Source of the DNA: Dyadobacter diqingensis
GTDB lineage: Bacteria > Bacteroidota > Bacteroidia > Cytophagales > Spirosomataceae
Direction of reading: 5' to 3'
DNA: 64,000 bases
Assembly: GCF_024220585.1 (NCBI RefSeq)
Contig: NZ_JAMXKF010000002.1
Location: forward strand, 71,392-135,391
The notes under the pieces were generated by a model, which made no database searches, was not told the origin of the DNA, and was given only the letters and a program-made list of their open reading frames with translations. Below are positions 45,193 through 54,863 of the stretch, piece after piece. Made by a program: the position numbers and the translations under genes. The stretch's first letter is position 1; the number at the start of each line of letters is the position of its first letter.

Positions 45193-46398
45193 ATGAAAAC
45201 TCAATTTTTTAAATCATTAAGCTTCGGTTTATTATTAAGCGTTGCCTTATTATCTACAAGTTGCAAAGAGAACGAAATTCTTAACGAGGTAACACCAACA
45301 GAAGCTGATAAATCAGATAAGTTAGGTATCCCGACAAAATTTGACGAAATAGGATTTGCCCTGCTGCTAGAAGAATACATGGAGCCAAAAGTAGCCGGTT
45401 TCGGATATGCAATTTACAACGACGGAAAAGAATATTACAGAACAAACGGAGGAGATGGCTGGGCAAGAAAAAAAATAGAAACGCCTTTTCAGCTCCATGG
45501 CGCTATCGTTAAACAGGAAATTGTCACCTCAACCCAGTTTGTGACGGCCGTTGCGGTGATGAGAGCCCTTGAAATCTATAACTTATCGCTTTCGTCAAAA
45601 GTCTGGCCATTTCTTCCTAAATTCTGGGTTCCAAGTGATGAATTCAAATCACTTACCTTTGAAAGATTACTGGCGCATAAGACAGGTTTAATTAACTACA
45701 ACGACCTGACGAAACTCAGACAAACCGTTGAAGGTCCGGTTAATAACGCCTTATTTTCAACAGAATCGTATCAGAATAACGATGTAAATTACCTGCTTCT
45801 GGGGATCATCCTGCCTTACATACAAGCAAAAAAACTTGCCGATATCGGCAGCAGCTCAATGTTGAATACGCTCAACAAATTTGACGAAAACTTTGTGGAT
45901 TACGGATCATATTTCCGCAGCTTTGTCAGAACCAACGTATTTACACCTGCGGGACTGAACACACCAACATTGGTTGACTGGCAGCCATGGGACCACAACG
46001 GCACGTACAGTCCGTCACTGGCAACCAAAGGGTATCCTTCAAAAAATGGAGAGGAACCGGGTATTGTAAAAGGGATCAATCGGTTTAACTGCGGCGTGAC
46101 GGGATTGTACATCAGTGCGTCTGAGTTTGGCAAAATCCAGTCTGCCGTTGCTAAAAACAAGGTTATCAGCGCTACATCACTTACCAATATGAAAACAAAG
46201 ATGCTAGGATTTGACAATAAGCTGGTAGGAACCAAAGGAGCCTATTACTGGAAAAGAGGTGTTGGCGACAATTGCGAAACAATGATCTTTGATTTTGGAA
46301 AAGTGCAGGTAGCTGTGTTCGCCAACTCATTACAAAGCGACATAAGCTCTCCAACTGTTTTAGCTCAAATGTTTGAAAATTCCTTTATCCCGCTTTAA
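45193..46398 (+). CDS. Beta-lactamase-fold lipoprotein with degenerate active site
   Basis: A 401-residue lipoprotein (signal peptide, lipobox LLSTSC). The fold is that of class C beta-lactamases and serine hydrolases: FERLLAHKTGLINYNDL corresponds to the LLTHTSGL block, and YQNNDVNYLLLG to the YxN block, whose Tyr and Asn are kept. However, where SxxK should stand, before the helix TAVAVMRALE, the protein reads TSTQ, so the nucleophile and its Lys are gone, and the final HxG block is replaced by KRG. It is probably a non-catalytic binder. It stands alone with its own terminator. Confidence 0.75.
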   Translation: MKTQFFKSLSFGLLLSVALLSTSCKENEILNEVTPTEADKSDKLGIPTKFDEIGFALLLEEYMEPKVAGFGYAIYNDGKEYYRTNGGDGWARKKIETPFQLHGAIVKQEIVTSTQFVTAVAVMRALEIYNLSLSSKVWPFLPKFWVPSDEFKSLTFERLLAHKTGLINYNDLTKLRQTVEGPVNNALFSTESYQNNDVNYLLLGIILPYIQAKKLADIGSSSMLNTLNKFDENFVDYGSYFRSFVRTNVFTPAGLNTPTLVDWQPWDHNGTYSPSLATKGYPSKNGEEPGIVKGINRFNCGVTGLYISASEFGKIQSAVAKNKVISATSLTNMKTKMLGFDNKLVGTKGAYYWKRGVGDNCETMIFDFGKVQVAVFANSLQSDISSPTVLAQMFENSFIPL

Positions 46399-46461
46399 CA
46401 GCGAAGAATTTCAAAATTCTGAGTCCGGGTTATAAGTAAAATTACGTATATAGCATAAGGT

Positions 46462-46510
46462 AATTGGGTTGATTATTGCTGAAAAGGCAATTTTCAACCC
46501 AATTTTATTT
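46462..46510 (+). terminator. Terminator of the beta-lactamase-fold gene
   Basis: An 11-bp stem (46462-46472 with 46494-46504) with an inner TTGC/GCAA pairing, followed by a T-rich tract. Confidence 0.75.
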
Positions 46511-46628
46511 ACAAAAAACAAAGTCACTCATTTACAACACATTAGAATATGCGATACGTTAAATAAAAAGGTTGAGGATTGTTTATGCAAAATCTTCCCG
46601 ATGTCCTAAACATTCTGTTATTTTGAAC

Positions 46629-46651
46629 ATAGAACTTTTTGTGTGTTCTAT
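46629..46651. promoter_or_regulatory. Dyad just before the response regulator gene
   Basis: ATAGAAC (46629-46635) and GTTCTAT (46645-46651) form a perfect 7-bp dyad 15 bases upstream of the start codon. It could be an autoregulatory site or a hairpin in the leader. Confidence 0.35.
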
Positions 46652-46666
46652 TTAACGTTATGAATA

Positions 46667-47356
46667 ATGGATGATTTGCACATACTTCTGATTGACGACG
46701 AAGTACAATACAGCGAGCTAACCAAAGAATATCTTGAAATGCGCGGCTGTAAAGTTACACTCAAACATGACGGACTCGCAGGTTTTGAAACATTCAAACA
46801 AAACCAATTTGATTTGTGCGTTTTGGATGTAAAAATGCCCAAAATCGATGGTTTCACGCTCGCCGAAGAAATAAAATCCATCGATGAATGTGTCCCGATT
46901 ATTTTCCTGACCGGCCAGTCGTTAAAGGAAGACAAGATAAAAGGCCTGACCCTTGGTGCTGACGATTATCTTACCAAACCATTTAGCATGGAGGAGCTCT
47001 ATCTCCGGATCAGGGTTATTTTAAAAAGGGTTAAGGCCCAGGAAAAGACAAAAATAGTTAACGAGTTTAAGGTTGGAAGCTCCGTTTTTAACTCTGAGCT
47101 GCGTGAGCTTTCAGTTTTGAATAAGACCATCAAACTTACGTCCATAGAATCCAAGCTGCTTACATTACTTTGTCAGTACCAGAACAAAGTTCTTACACGT
47201 GATATTGCCATGCTGGGTATTTGGGGAGACGAAGAGCATTTCAGGGGTTACAGCCTGAATGTTTACGTGAGTAAAATCCGGAAATTTTTAAAGGAAGACC
47301 CTATGGTAGAAATTCTGAATTTGCATGGGGAAGGCTACAAGCTTATCAATAAATAA
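46667..47356 (+). CDS. OmpR-type response regulator
   Basis: A 229-residue regulator: receiver domain (acidic D10-D11, phospho-acceptor D54 in CVLDVKMP, Lys in YLTKPFS) and a C-terminal winged helix of the Trans_reg_C type (about 130-228: LTSIESKLLTLLCQYQNKVL, then YSLNVYVSKIRKFLKED and LHGEGYKL). The Hpt gene follows after only 11 bases. It is a natural final acceptor for a phosphorelay through that Hpt protein. Confidence 0.94.
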   Translation: MDDLHILLIDDEVQYSELTKEYLEMRGCKVTLKHDGLAGFETFKQNQFDLCVLDVKMPKIDGFTLAEEIKSIDECVPIIFLTGQSLKEDKIKGLTLGADDYLTKPFSMEELYLRIRVILKRVKAQEKTKIVNEFKVGSSVFNSELRELSVLNKTIKLTSIESKLLTLLCQYQNKVLTRDIAMLGIWGDEEHFRGYSLNVYVSKIRKFLKEDPMVEILNLHGEGYKLINK

Positions 47357-47367
47357 AGACGGCGGAG

Positions 47368-47688
47368 ATGGATTTGCTTTTTCTTAAAAACCTGATGAAC
47401 GGGGATGAATTGCTGGTGGATCGTTTTGTCGAAATTTTCAGGAAACAATCGCGCGGACAGGTTGCAGCGTTAAAACCACTTTTGATCCGGCAGCAATGGG
47501 AAGAGCTGTCGAATGCTGCGCATAGCTTAAAAACACAATTTAATTATCTCGGACTGGAAACTTTTGCCACGCAGGTCAAGAACATTGAAGAAAATGTCGA
47601 CAACGGTGATTATCATAATCTGGATAAGATGATCGATATTTTCGAAGATGATTTCAGGAAATTTTACGACACTGAATTCCCATGCTGA
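47368..47688 (+). CDS. Hpt phosphotransfer protein
   Basis: A 106-residue all-helical protein with the Hpt signature AAHSLKTQFNYLGLETF, phospho-acceptor H52. It should shuttle phosphate between receiver domains. It is co-transcribed with the response regulator upstream, and its stop codon directly touches the stop of the convergent hybrid kinase gene (shared TGATCA). This supports a relay from that kinase's receiver through H52 to D54 of the regulator (inference). Confidence 0.92.
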   Translation: MDLLFLKNLMNGDELLVDRFVEIFRKQSRGQVAALKPLLIRQQWEELSNAAHSLKTQFNYLGLETFATQVKNIEENVDNGDYHNLDKMIDIFEDDFRKFYDTEFPC

Positions 47689-50600
47689 TCATCGTGCCGG
47701 GTTCAACTGTGCAAACTTTTCTTTTTGAATATCCAATAGTTTTTTAATCTTGGATTTAAGCTTTTTTGCTTCAATGGGTTTGGTGATGTAGTCATTCATT
47801 CCGGCCTCTTTGCACTTTTGTGATTCGGCAGGGTTAGCGTTTGAGGTAAAAGCGAGAATGGGGATATCGCTTTGCTTACTTCCACTTCTGATGGCTCTGG
47901 TTGCCTTGTATCCATCCATGACAGGCATTTTTACATCCATTAAAACAATATCAAATGTTTGATTTTCCAATTTTTCCAGCGCAACCTGACCATTGTCAGC
48001 GATTGTCACTTCTACGTTTGAAATGATCTTTTTTAACGTTTCCTCGGCAACAACCTGATTAAAGAGATTGTCCTCAACCAGAAGAATTTTCACATCCGAA
48101 AGGTAAATAGCGCTGTCTGCATCCTCAGCAGAACTGCCGATGCCGCATGGCTCAAATGAAAGGTTGAAACAAAACTCTGTCCCCACTTTCAACTGGCTTG
48201 TAACGGTCATTTTTCCACCCTGTTCCTCGACGAGCCTCTTCGCGATAAAAAGTCCCAGCCCGGTGCCGGTTTGTTTGCTGTTAAGATCTTCGTCTATCCT
48301 TGTAAAGGTTTCAAAAATATATTGAAGCTTGTCTTCAGCAATGCCAATACCCGTGTCACGTATTTTAAACAAAAGTTCCTCCGACTCCTCATTGATTGAA
48401 AGACTGCTGACATCTATCCACACCGCTCCGTGCTCGGTAAATTTAATGGCATTGCTCACCAGGTTCAGCAGAATCTGATGAAGTCGTAAAGGGTCTCCGA
48501 TCAACTGCGCACTTATTTCTTCATGTACGTTAATGTGAAGTGCTATACCCTTTTCCTCAGCGATCACTTTCAGTACATAACCCAGACGATTCATGCGATC
48601 CCTGATATCAAAAGGTTTGTTAACAAACGAAAACTTGCCGGCTTCAATTTTCGAGTAATCAAGAATATCGTTGATAATTGCCAAAAGATTTTCCGATGAA
48701 TATCTTATTCCCTTAGCATATTCAAGTTGTTTTGCGCTAAGCTGTGTGTCAAAAATCAATTCGGACATGCCAATAATAGCCGTCATGGGGGTACGGATTT
48801 CGTGACTCATGTTGGCAAAAAACTGCTCCTTAAACCTGGTTTTTTCTTCAACCAGTAATTTTTGCCTTTCAATTTCCTCCTTTTGCACCTGAATCTCGGC
48901 TGTACGAACGGCCACTTTCTGTTCCAGCTTTTCATATAGAATGGCATTTTCAATCGAGACCGCAATTTGCCCGGATAACAATTTGAGCAGCTCTGTTCGC
49001 TCTTGGGTAAAGACTCCCCTGGTAAGATTATTTTCAAGATACAGGACGCCAACGACTTTCCCCTGATTTAAAGCGGGTATACATAACGCTGATTTAATTT
49101 CACTCTCCATGATTACTGGATCATCTTTAAACTGCTCATCGGCTTTCGCATCATTTAACACAACATCCGACTGGGTCTGAAAAACATATTCAATAATACT
49201 CCTGGGCACCAGATGAGATTCTTCCAAAGGAATTTTCCTTACATCGCTTTGCTGTTCTTCCACCGTTTGTCTTGCTTCGATGAACAACTTTCCGCCCCAA
49301 TCGAGAATAAAAAAACCTGACTGCGCTCCTGCGTTCTCAATGGCAAATTTCATTAACTTATCCATCAATCTGGCAAAAACAACCTCACTTGATATAGCCA
49401 TTGACGCCTTCATCAATGTTGACAGATCAATAGAGGGGATATTGGCATTCTTTGATTTTGGTAACTGGGATCCGCTTTTCAAAAACTCACCAGACAGGTC
49501 TGTCTGGTCGGTGTACTTTGCTTTCAGCTGGTCGCATTTTAGCAGGCAGCCCCATTTCTGATACGCTTCAATTGCGCTGTTGATGTAAATGTCACCCAAT
49601 CGATGTTGTCCTTTATTGATCCAATAATTCCCGTAAAGCTCATTAGCCAATGCCTCATCCTGACAGTAACTATTGTCCTGTGCCTGTTTTATCGCCTTAT
49701 CGTAAAACAATGTCGCTTTATCATTTTTGTCAGTGCACCGAAAATATTCCGCTTCCAGCAAATATTGACGGTGCAAATAATTCACAGGCACCTGATCAGC
49801 CCATTTTTTTGATTTCTCCTTGTATGTGACCGCTGTTTTTAAATAATGCTTTTGTGACTTATCATTGCAAAACAGCGTAAAATTTAACAGGGAATAATAA
49901 AAGTAAAAAAGAGGCTGAAACAGCATCCCTTTTACGTTATCCATATATAACAAAGCCAGTTTGGCATTTTGTAGGCCTGGCTCATATTGGCCCGTCATAT
50001 AACACAATATCATTTTATAAGTAAAGCATGTAAAAACCCGGGATTGCTCGTTGAGCGCTGTTATCCCCGAAAAATTCTCTCCCTCATTAAAATAAACCCC
50101 ATTCAGCTCAACAGGTTTTTCATTTTCCCCGAGCAAATTGGAAACAATTTGTATCAGCGCCTCATTCTGATTTGAATTGTGATGTTCTGAAAACGACTTG
50201 GGTAGATGGTTATAATGAATCATTTCTTCCTTGATCCAGCTGAGATTTTTACCTGACAGAAGCAGAAAAAAGCAATACGCACTTGAAGAATAAATACAAT
50301 ACTCGATATCGCCCAACTCAATTCCTACTTTGTAAGATCGCTTCAAAGGTTCAAGCGAATGACTGATGTGCTCGCCGGCAGGTCTGTTAATGATGTTAAA
50401 AATCAAAACAGATCGCTCCCTCACTGCCAGACTTTCTACCTTTTCCAGCAGTTTCAAAGCCATTTTCCCATATTGATAACAGGCCTGATTCTGCCCGCGA
50501 ATGGCATTATCGATGGCTGCATAGGTAATGTAGGTCAATGCTGACTCGGGCGCGTTACCATACTTGATGGACAAACTCACCATTTTTAAAACCATCAAAG

Positions 50601-53367
50601 GGTACAGCAACGGAATGCGAACGAAAACAATCGCCGTAATACTCTGCATGATCCGCATCACGGCCAATGCAGAAATATCCGTCATCAGCGGCAGCTGTTC
50701 GAGATCCTCTATTTTCATTCCCCGCATATTCCATCTGGTTTTCAGATATGCTGCCAGTATGTGCACGTTACCGACAGGCTGGGGAAAGCTGACACCTAAT
50801 TCCCTCAATACATTCAGCGAAAGTTTTATGGCCTGATCTCCCTTATCATGAAAAATAAGCGACTGAATTTGAATCTGATACGTATTTACCCTATCCTGTA
50901 TCGATATCGAATTTTGAAGGATTATTGCGGTAAGCGCCTCCATGCCTTCAAGATCGCCGGTAAGATATGTACTTTCTGCACACTCCGTATGCAGGTCATG
51001 TACCAGCTGATATTGATAATCCCAGTCCTGCTCGCTCAGGAACTTAATACCTGTTTTGAAATATTCCAATGCAACCGGATAAGCCACCGATATTTTTGCT
51101 TTTCTCCCCGCTTTGAGATTTAGCGCCGCCAATCTGTACCTTTCCTTATCCGCTTCAACTGTACCTGCGCCGTGATTCAAGTGGTTGACAATTTCGAATA
51201 TCTGACTGTCTGTTTCTCTCGCAGACAGTCTTTCCAGCATAAAGTAACCGATACTTAAATGCAATTCTCTTTTCACATGCCCGGTCAGCAGCGCATAGGC
51301 TGCCTGCTGAACCTGATCGTGCGTAAAACCGTAAATAACCCGGGACAAAAACCTATCAGGATCTGCTGTCCTTTCACTTGAAATATTTATCAGGTTTGCA
51401 CCAATCAATTCCTTTATTTCTTCTGCCGTTTCCTGCGGAGTTTTATCACTTAGCGCCGCCAATAATTCAAGATTAAACTGCTGTCCGATGCAGGATGCGT
51501 ATGATAGCGTATGCCTGACTGTTTCGGGCAACTGATTCATCCTGTGGGTTAGTAACTCCAAAGAAGTTTTCGAATCCGAATAACCCAATATCGCTGTGAT
51601 ATCCCATACCCAGTTATTGACCCTGTCATCGAAACATATCAGATTTTCCCTGTATAAAGTTTTCAGCGATTCGCAGATAAAAAACGGATTGCCCAGCGTT
51701 TTCGTGAAAATTATTTCTGCGAGCGGACGTGCCGCATAAGGCGGGCAGGAGAAGGTATCGGCAACCAATGCTGAAATTTCACTGACTTTTAGTGATGAGA
51801 GACCAATCTGATGAAAATTCTTTCCTCCTTTCCGCATTTCTTCGAGGGTATGAACCAGCGGATGATCCTCACTTAGCTCGTTATCCCGGTATGATCCAAT
51901 AATAAACAAGTAACGGCCTTCAACAGCTTCCATAACACGACTTAAAAATCTGAGACTGGAAGCGTCCGCCCATTGCAAATCATCCAAAAATATCACCAGC
52001 GGGTGGTCTTTTTTTGTAAACACATTAATGAAACTGCTGAAAACATTGACAAATCTGACCTGCGATTCAACCGGATTGAGCGCCTGAACCTCTGGCTGCT
52101 TGCCTGTAATCAATTCGAGCTGAGGTATTACTTCAATGATCACTTGTCCATAATCACCAACCGCTTCTAGAATCGCTCTTTTCCATACCGCAACTCTGGA
52201 ACTATCTCCGCGGGAAATTTTACAGATCAACTCTTCAAAAGCCTTTACTACGGCTTCAAACGGAATATTTTGCACATATTGTTCGAATTTCCCCGTAACA
52301 AAAAGAGCTTCTTTCTCTCCCAATCTGTCTTTGACCTGTTGCACCAGGGAAGATTTCCCAATACCGGACGTCCCATGAACGAGTACCATTTCATTCTTAT
52401 ACTTGGCATTCTCAAAAGCCGAGAAAATAAAATCAATCTCTTTTTCTCTGCCGTAAAGCTGCTTGGATATCTCAAAAAAACCGCGCAGATCATATTGTCC
52501 AACCTGGAAAGGTACAATTTCACCATAAACCATCAACTGGCTTTTACATTGATTTAAGTCATGTAAAATTCCCTTTGTCGTTTGATATCTCCCTTCCGGT
52601 TTTTTCTCTATCAGCTTCAAAATAAGATCAGAGACGGCAGATGGAATCTTGTCATTAACTTGTGAAGGTGCTATGGCTTGCTTAGCCATGTGAGCGTGCA
52701 TCAGTTCATTGTGATCCGCATTTTCAAAAGGTAATTTCCCCGCAAAAAGTCTGTAAAGCACAATACCAAGCGTATAATAATCTGACCTGTAATCTTCCTT
52801 GTGGCTCATCCGTCCCGACTGTTCCGGAGAAATGTATTCAAATGAAATCAGATTATTATTTACAACTTCCGATATACAATCTTCTTTCCCAAGTTGACAG
52901 GAGAATTTCAAATCAGTCAGTCTGATATCAAGTGTATCCAGATCGATCAGGAAATTTTCCGGTCTTATATCCCGGTGCAGAATACCATTATAGTGCAATT
53001 CAGATACAATTTGAACCAAAGAACTCGCTATGCTTAATGCGGCTCTTAGCGGAATTTCCTGTTCAATATATTGACTAAGGTTTTTGCCTGTAAAATCACT
53101 TAATTCCAGTACCAGGTAGTTTTCCAGCCTTATTTTACCTGTGTAGTTCAGAATGTTATCGAACAAGCGGACATGGCTAACGGAAAATTCGTGCTCCATT
53201 TCTTTGTACACAGAGGATTCCGGATCCGAGGTCAGTGCTATTTTCAAAATAACAGCAACAGAGTCCTCGGTACGAATAGCCCTTACCATTAGTTTAAAAG
53301 GTGCCCTTCCAATCTCTTCAACGATATCATAACCTGGAATCTGTATCATCTTAACATGATTTTGCAT
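47689..53367 (-). CDS. Ser/Thr kinase-AAA-GAF-histidine kinase-receiver hybrid
   Basis: A 1892-residue multidomain signal protein of the HstK-like type. Order: protein kinase (about 10-275, with HRDIRPEN at 131-138; the DFG position reads DLK at 152-154 and the Gly-rich loop is poor), an AAA/STAND ATPase (Walker A GTSGIGKS at 332-339, Walker B IFLDDLQWAD near 459-468), a long TPR-like helical region (about 730-1270), a GAF domain (about 1300-1450), a histidine kinase (NMSHEIRTP with H1522; ATPase boxes NAIKFTEHG and GTGLGLFIAK) and a receiver with D1811. It lacks membrane segments, so it senses cytoplasmic signals. Confidence 0.93.
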   Translation of the reverse strand: MQNHVKMIQIPGYDIVEEIGRAPFKLMVRAIRTEDSVAVILKIALTSDPESSVYKEMEHEFSVSHVRLFDNILNYTGKIRLENYLVLELSDFTGKNLSQYIEQEIPLRAALSIASSLVQIVSELHYNGILHRDIRPENFLIDLDTLDIRLTDLKFSCQLGKEDCISEVVNNNLISFEYISPEQSGRMSHKEDYRSDYYTLGIVLYRLFAGKLPFENADHNELMHAHMAKQAIAPSQVNDKIPSAVSDLILKLIEKKPEGRYQTTKGILHDLNQCKSQLMVYGEIVPFQVGQYDLRGFFEISKQLYGREKEIDFIFSAFENAKYKNEMVLVHGTSGIGKSSLVQQVKDRLGEKEALFVTGKFEQYVQNIPFEAVVKAFEELICKISRGDSSRVAVWKRAILEAVGDYGQVIIEVIPQLELITGKQPEVQALNPVESQVRFVNVFSSFINVFTKKDHPLVIFLDDLQWADASSLRFLSRVMEAVEGRYLFIIGSYRDNELSEDHPLVHTLEEMRKGGKNFHQIGLSSLKVSEISALVADTFSCPPYAARPLAEIIFTKTLGNPFFICESLKTLYRENLICFDDRVNNWVWDITAILGYSDSKTSLELLTHRMNQLPETVRHTLSYASCIGQQFNLELLAALSDKTPQETAEEIKELIGANLINISSERTADPDRFLSRVIYGFTHDQVQQAAYALLTGHVKRELHLSIGYFMLERLSARETDSQIFEIVNHLNHGAGTVEADKERYRLAALNLKAGRKAKISVAYPVALEYFKTGIKFLSEQDWDYQYQLVHDLHTECAESTYLTGDLEGMEALTAIILQNSISIQDRVNTYQIQIQSLIFHDKGDQAIKLSLNVLRELGVSFPQPVGNVHILAAYLKTRWNMRGMKIEDLEQLPLMTDISALAVMRIMQSITAIVFVRIPLLYPLMVLKMVSLSIKYGNAPESALTYITYAAIDNAIRGQNQACYQYGKMALKLLEKVESLAVRERSVLIFNIINRPAGEHISHSLEPLKRSYKVGIELGDIEYCIYSSSAYCFFLLLSGKNLSWIKEEMIHYNHLPKSFSEHHNSNQNEALIQIVSNLLGENEKPVELNGVYFNEGENFSGITALNEQSRVFTCFTYKMILCYMTGQYEPGLQNAKLALLYMDNVKGMLFQPLFYFYYSLLNFTLFCNDKSQKHYLKTAVTYKEKSKKWADQVPVNYLHRQYLLEAEYFRCTDKNDKATLFYDKAIKQAQDNSYCQDEALANELYGNYWINKGQHRLGDIYINSAIEAYQKWGCLLKCDQLKAKYTDQTDLSGEFLKSGSQLPKSKNANIPSIDLSTLMKASMAISSEVVFARLMDKLMKFAIENAGAQSGFFILDWGGKLFIEARQTVEEQQSDVRKIPLEESHLVPRSIIEYVFQTQSDVVLNDAKADEQFKDDPVIMESEIKSALCIPALNQGKVVGVLYLENNLTRGVFTQERTELLKLLSGQIAVSIENAILYEKLEQKVAVRTAEIQVQKEEIERQKLLVEEKTRFKEQFFANMSHEIRTPMTAIIGMSELIFDTQLSAKQLEYAKGIRYSSENLLAIINDILDYSKIEAGKFSFVNKPFDIRDRMNRLGYVLKVIAEEKGIALHINVHEEISAQLIGDPLRLHQILLNLVSNAIKFTEHGAVWIDVSSLSINEESEELLFKIRDTGIGIAEDKLQYIFETFTRIDEDLNSKQTGTGLGLFIAKRLVEEQGGKMTVTSQLKVGTEFCFNLSFEPCGIGSSAEDADSAIYLSDVKILLVEDNLFNQVVAEETLKKIISNVEVTIADNGQVALEKLENQTFDIVLMDVKMPVMDGYKATRAIRSGSKQSDIPILAFTSNANPAESQKCKEAGMNDYITKPIEAKKLKSKIKKLLDIQKEKFAQLNPAR

Positions 53368-53396
53368 TGTAAACCCCTCTTATTGACCACTGTACA

Positions 53397-53404
53397 CAAA
53401 GTTA
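53397..53404 (-). promoter_or_regulatory. Candidate -7 element of the hybrid kinase gene
   Basis: TAACTTTG on the minus strand, 30 bases before the start codon, matches TAnnTTTG. The nearest -33 TTG candidates are at non-standard spacing. Confidence 0.45.
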
Positions 53405-53450
53405 GTATTCAGCACCATCAAGAAATAACCAACCATCCCGATTTTTATAA

Positions 53451-53468
53451 TTTTTTATACTTTTTAAT
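53451..53468 (+). repeat. 18-bp AT-rich element, copy 2
   Basis: TTTTTTATACTTTTTAAT, identical to 44977-44994. It lies in the divergent spacer, 76 bases before the flavoprotein start. Confidence 0.3.
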
Positions 53469-53543
53469 GATTGCTTATAAACTCACTTTTTAACGAACCT
53501 TATCTTTACCTACATAAAAACGAACCCAAATTTGTATATCAGG

Positions 53544-54794
53544 ATGAGAAAAATAGCAATCATGGGAGCCGGACAATCGGGCTTGCACCTTGCCATCAGA
53601 CTTTTAAAGAGCGGCTACGACGTCACCATCGTTTCTGAACGGACCGCCGAAGAAATATTTAACGGACCGCCGACCGGCGCCACATATTTATTCAACGACT
53701 CATTGCTTCTGGAAAAAGAACTGGGATTGGATCTATGGAATGATACGGCCTGCCATTCGACTGCTTTCAATATTAATTTTGGGACGCCTGACGGGAATTA
53801 TGCTTTCAGCATTAACTCCAAAACCAGCAAGCCCGGCGTGTCAATCGATCAGCGGTTGAAATTTTATCAATGGATTAAATTGTTTGTAAAAAATGGAGGC
53901 AAATTCATTGTGAGTGACACCACGCCGTCGGATTTGCTTGCCTGCACAGAACAGTTTGATTTGGTAGTGGTATCGTCAGGAAAAGGGCCCCTTGCCAAAC
54001 TTTTTGAAAGAGATGATAATAAGTCGACCCACGAAAAACCGGCCCGCAAGCTTGTCCAGCTACATATCAATAATTTTGAACATCCTGAAAAAACAAAATT
54101 CACATCGATCACGCTTGACGCGGTTATGGGAGCGGGAGAAATTATTACAGCTCCCTTTTATCAGAAAGATGATATTCAATGTGCATTTTTGCTGATTGAG
54201 AGTATCCCTGGTGGCCCAATGGATATCTTCGATGATGCTAAATCCGGCACGGAACTTCTGAAAAAATCAAAAGAAATGCTCCGATCTCTTCTGCCCTGGC
54301 GATATCAGGCGTTTGAAAATGCCGATATTATCCGCGATGATGCTTTTTTAAAGGGTTCATTTACTCCCATTGTGCGGAAACCTGTTGTACATCTTAATTC
54401 TACCTCATCCGTTTTGGGCATTGGCGATACTGTTATTTTAAATGATCCTATCGTTGGTCAGGGAGGTAATAATGCAACCAAAATGGCGAATTTATATGCG
54501 CAGGAAATAATTAAACATGGGGACAAGCCATTCGATGCAGCATGGATGAACAAGACTTTTGACAAATTCTGGGAATATTCTAAACATGTTAACCGGTTCT
54601 GCGATATTTTCCTGTCACCGCCAGCGCCATACGTTGTGGATATTCTTCAGGCAGCCATCCAACAACCTGAAATTGCCTCCGACTTTGTGAACGGATTTAA
54701 TAATCCCGCAGGTTTATTTCCATGGCTGGGTGACGAAGAAGAGGCTCGTATGTATATTTCCGGGAAAATGACGCCCGTACAGGCAAACGGCTAG
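53544..54794 (+). CDS. Styrene-monooxygenase-like FAD protein (StyA-like)
   Basis: About 416 residues from the ATG at 53544; the frame upstream opens only with TTG. The FAD-binding Rossmann motif is GAGQSGLHLA near the N-terminus, and later segments (IGDTVILNDPIVGQGGNNAT) match the flavin-binding part of two-component styrene and indole monooxygenases. StyA-type enzymes receive FADH2 from a separate flavin reductase (StyB), which is not seen here. The substrate is unknown. A GAF histidine kinase follows closely on the same strand. Confidence 0.82.
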   Translation: MRKIAIMGAGQSGLHLAIRLLKSGYDVTIVSERTAEEIFNGPPTGATYLFNDSLLLEKELGLDLWNDTACHSTAFNINFGTPDGNYAFSINSKTSKPGVSIDQRLKFYQWIKLFVKNGGKFIVSDTTPSDLLACTEQFDLVVVSSGKGPLAKLFERDDNKSTHEKPARKLVQLHINNFEHPEKTKFTSITLDAVMGAGEIITAPFYQKDDIQCAFLLIESIPGGPMDIFDDAKSGTELLKKSKEMLRSLLPWRYQAFENADIIRDDAFLKGSFTPIVRKPVVHLNSTSSVLGIGDTVILNDPIVGQGGNNATKMANLYAQEIIKHGDKPFDAAWMNKTFDKFWEYSKHVNRFCDIFLSPPAPYVVDILQAAIQQPEIASDFVNGFNNPAGLFPWLGDEEEARMYISGKMTPVQANG

Positions 54795-54863
54795 ACAAAA
54801 CAAATATTATTCTTCGGTTAATTTCTATATTTGAAAAGTGCTGTTATCAAAGACTTGACAAAA

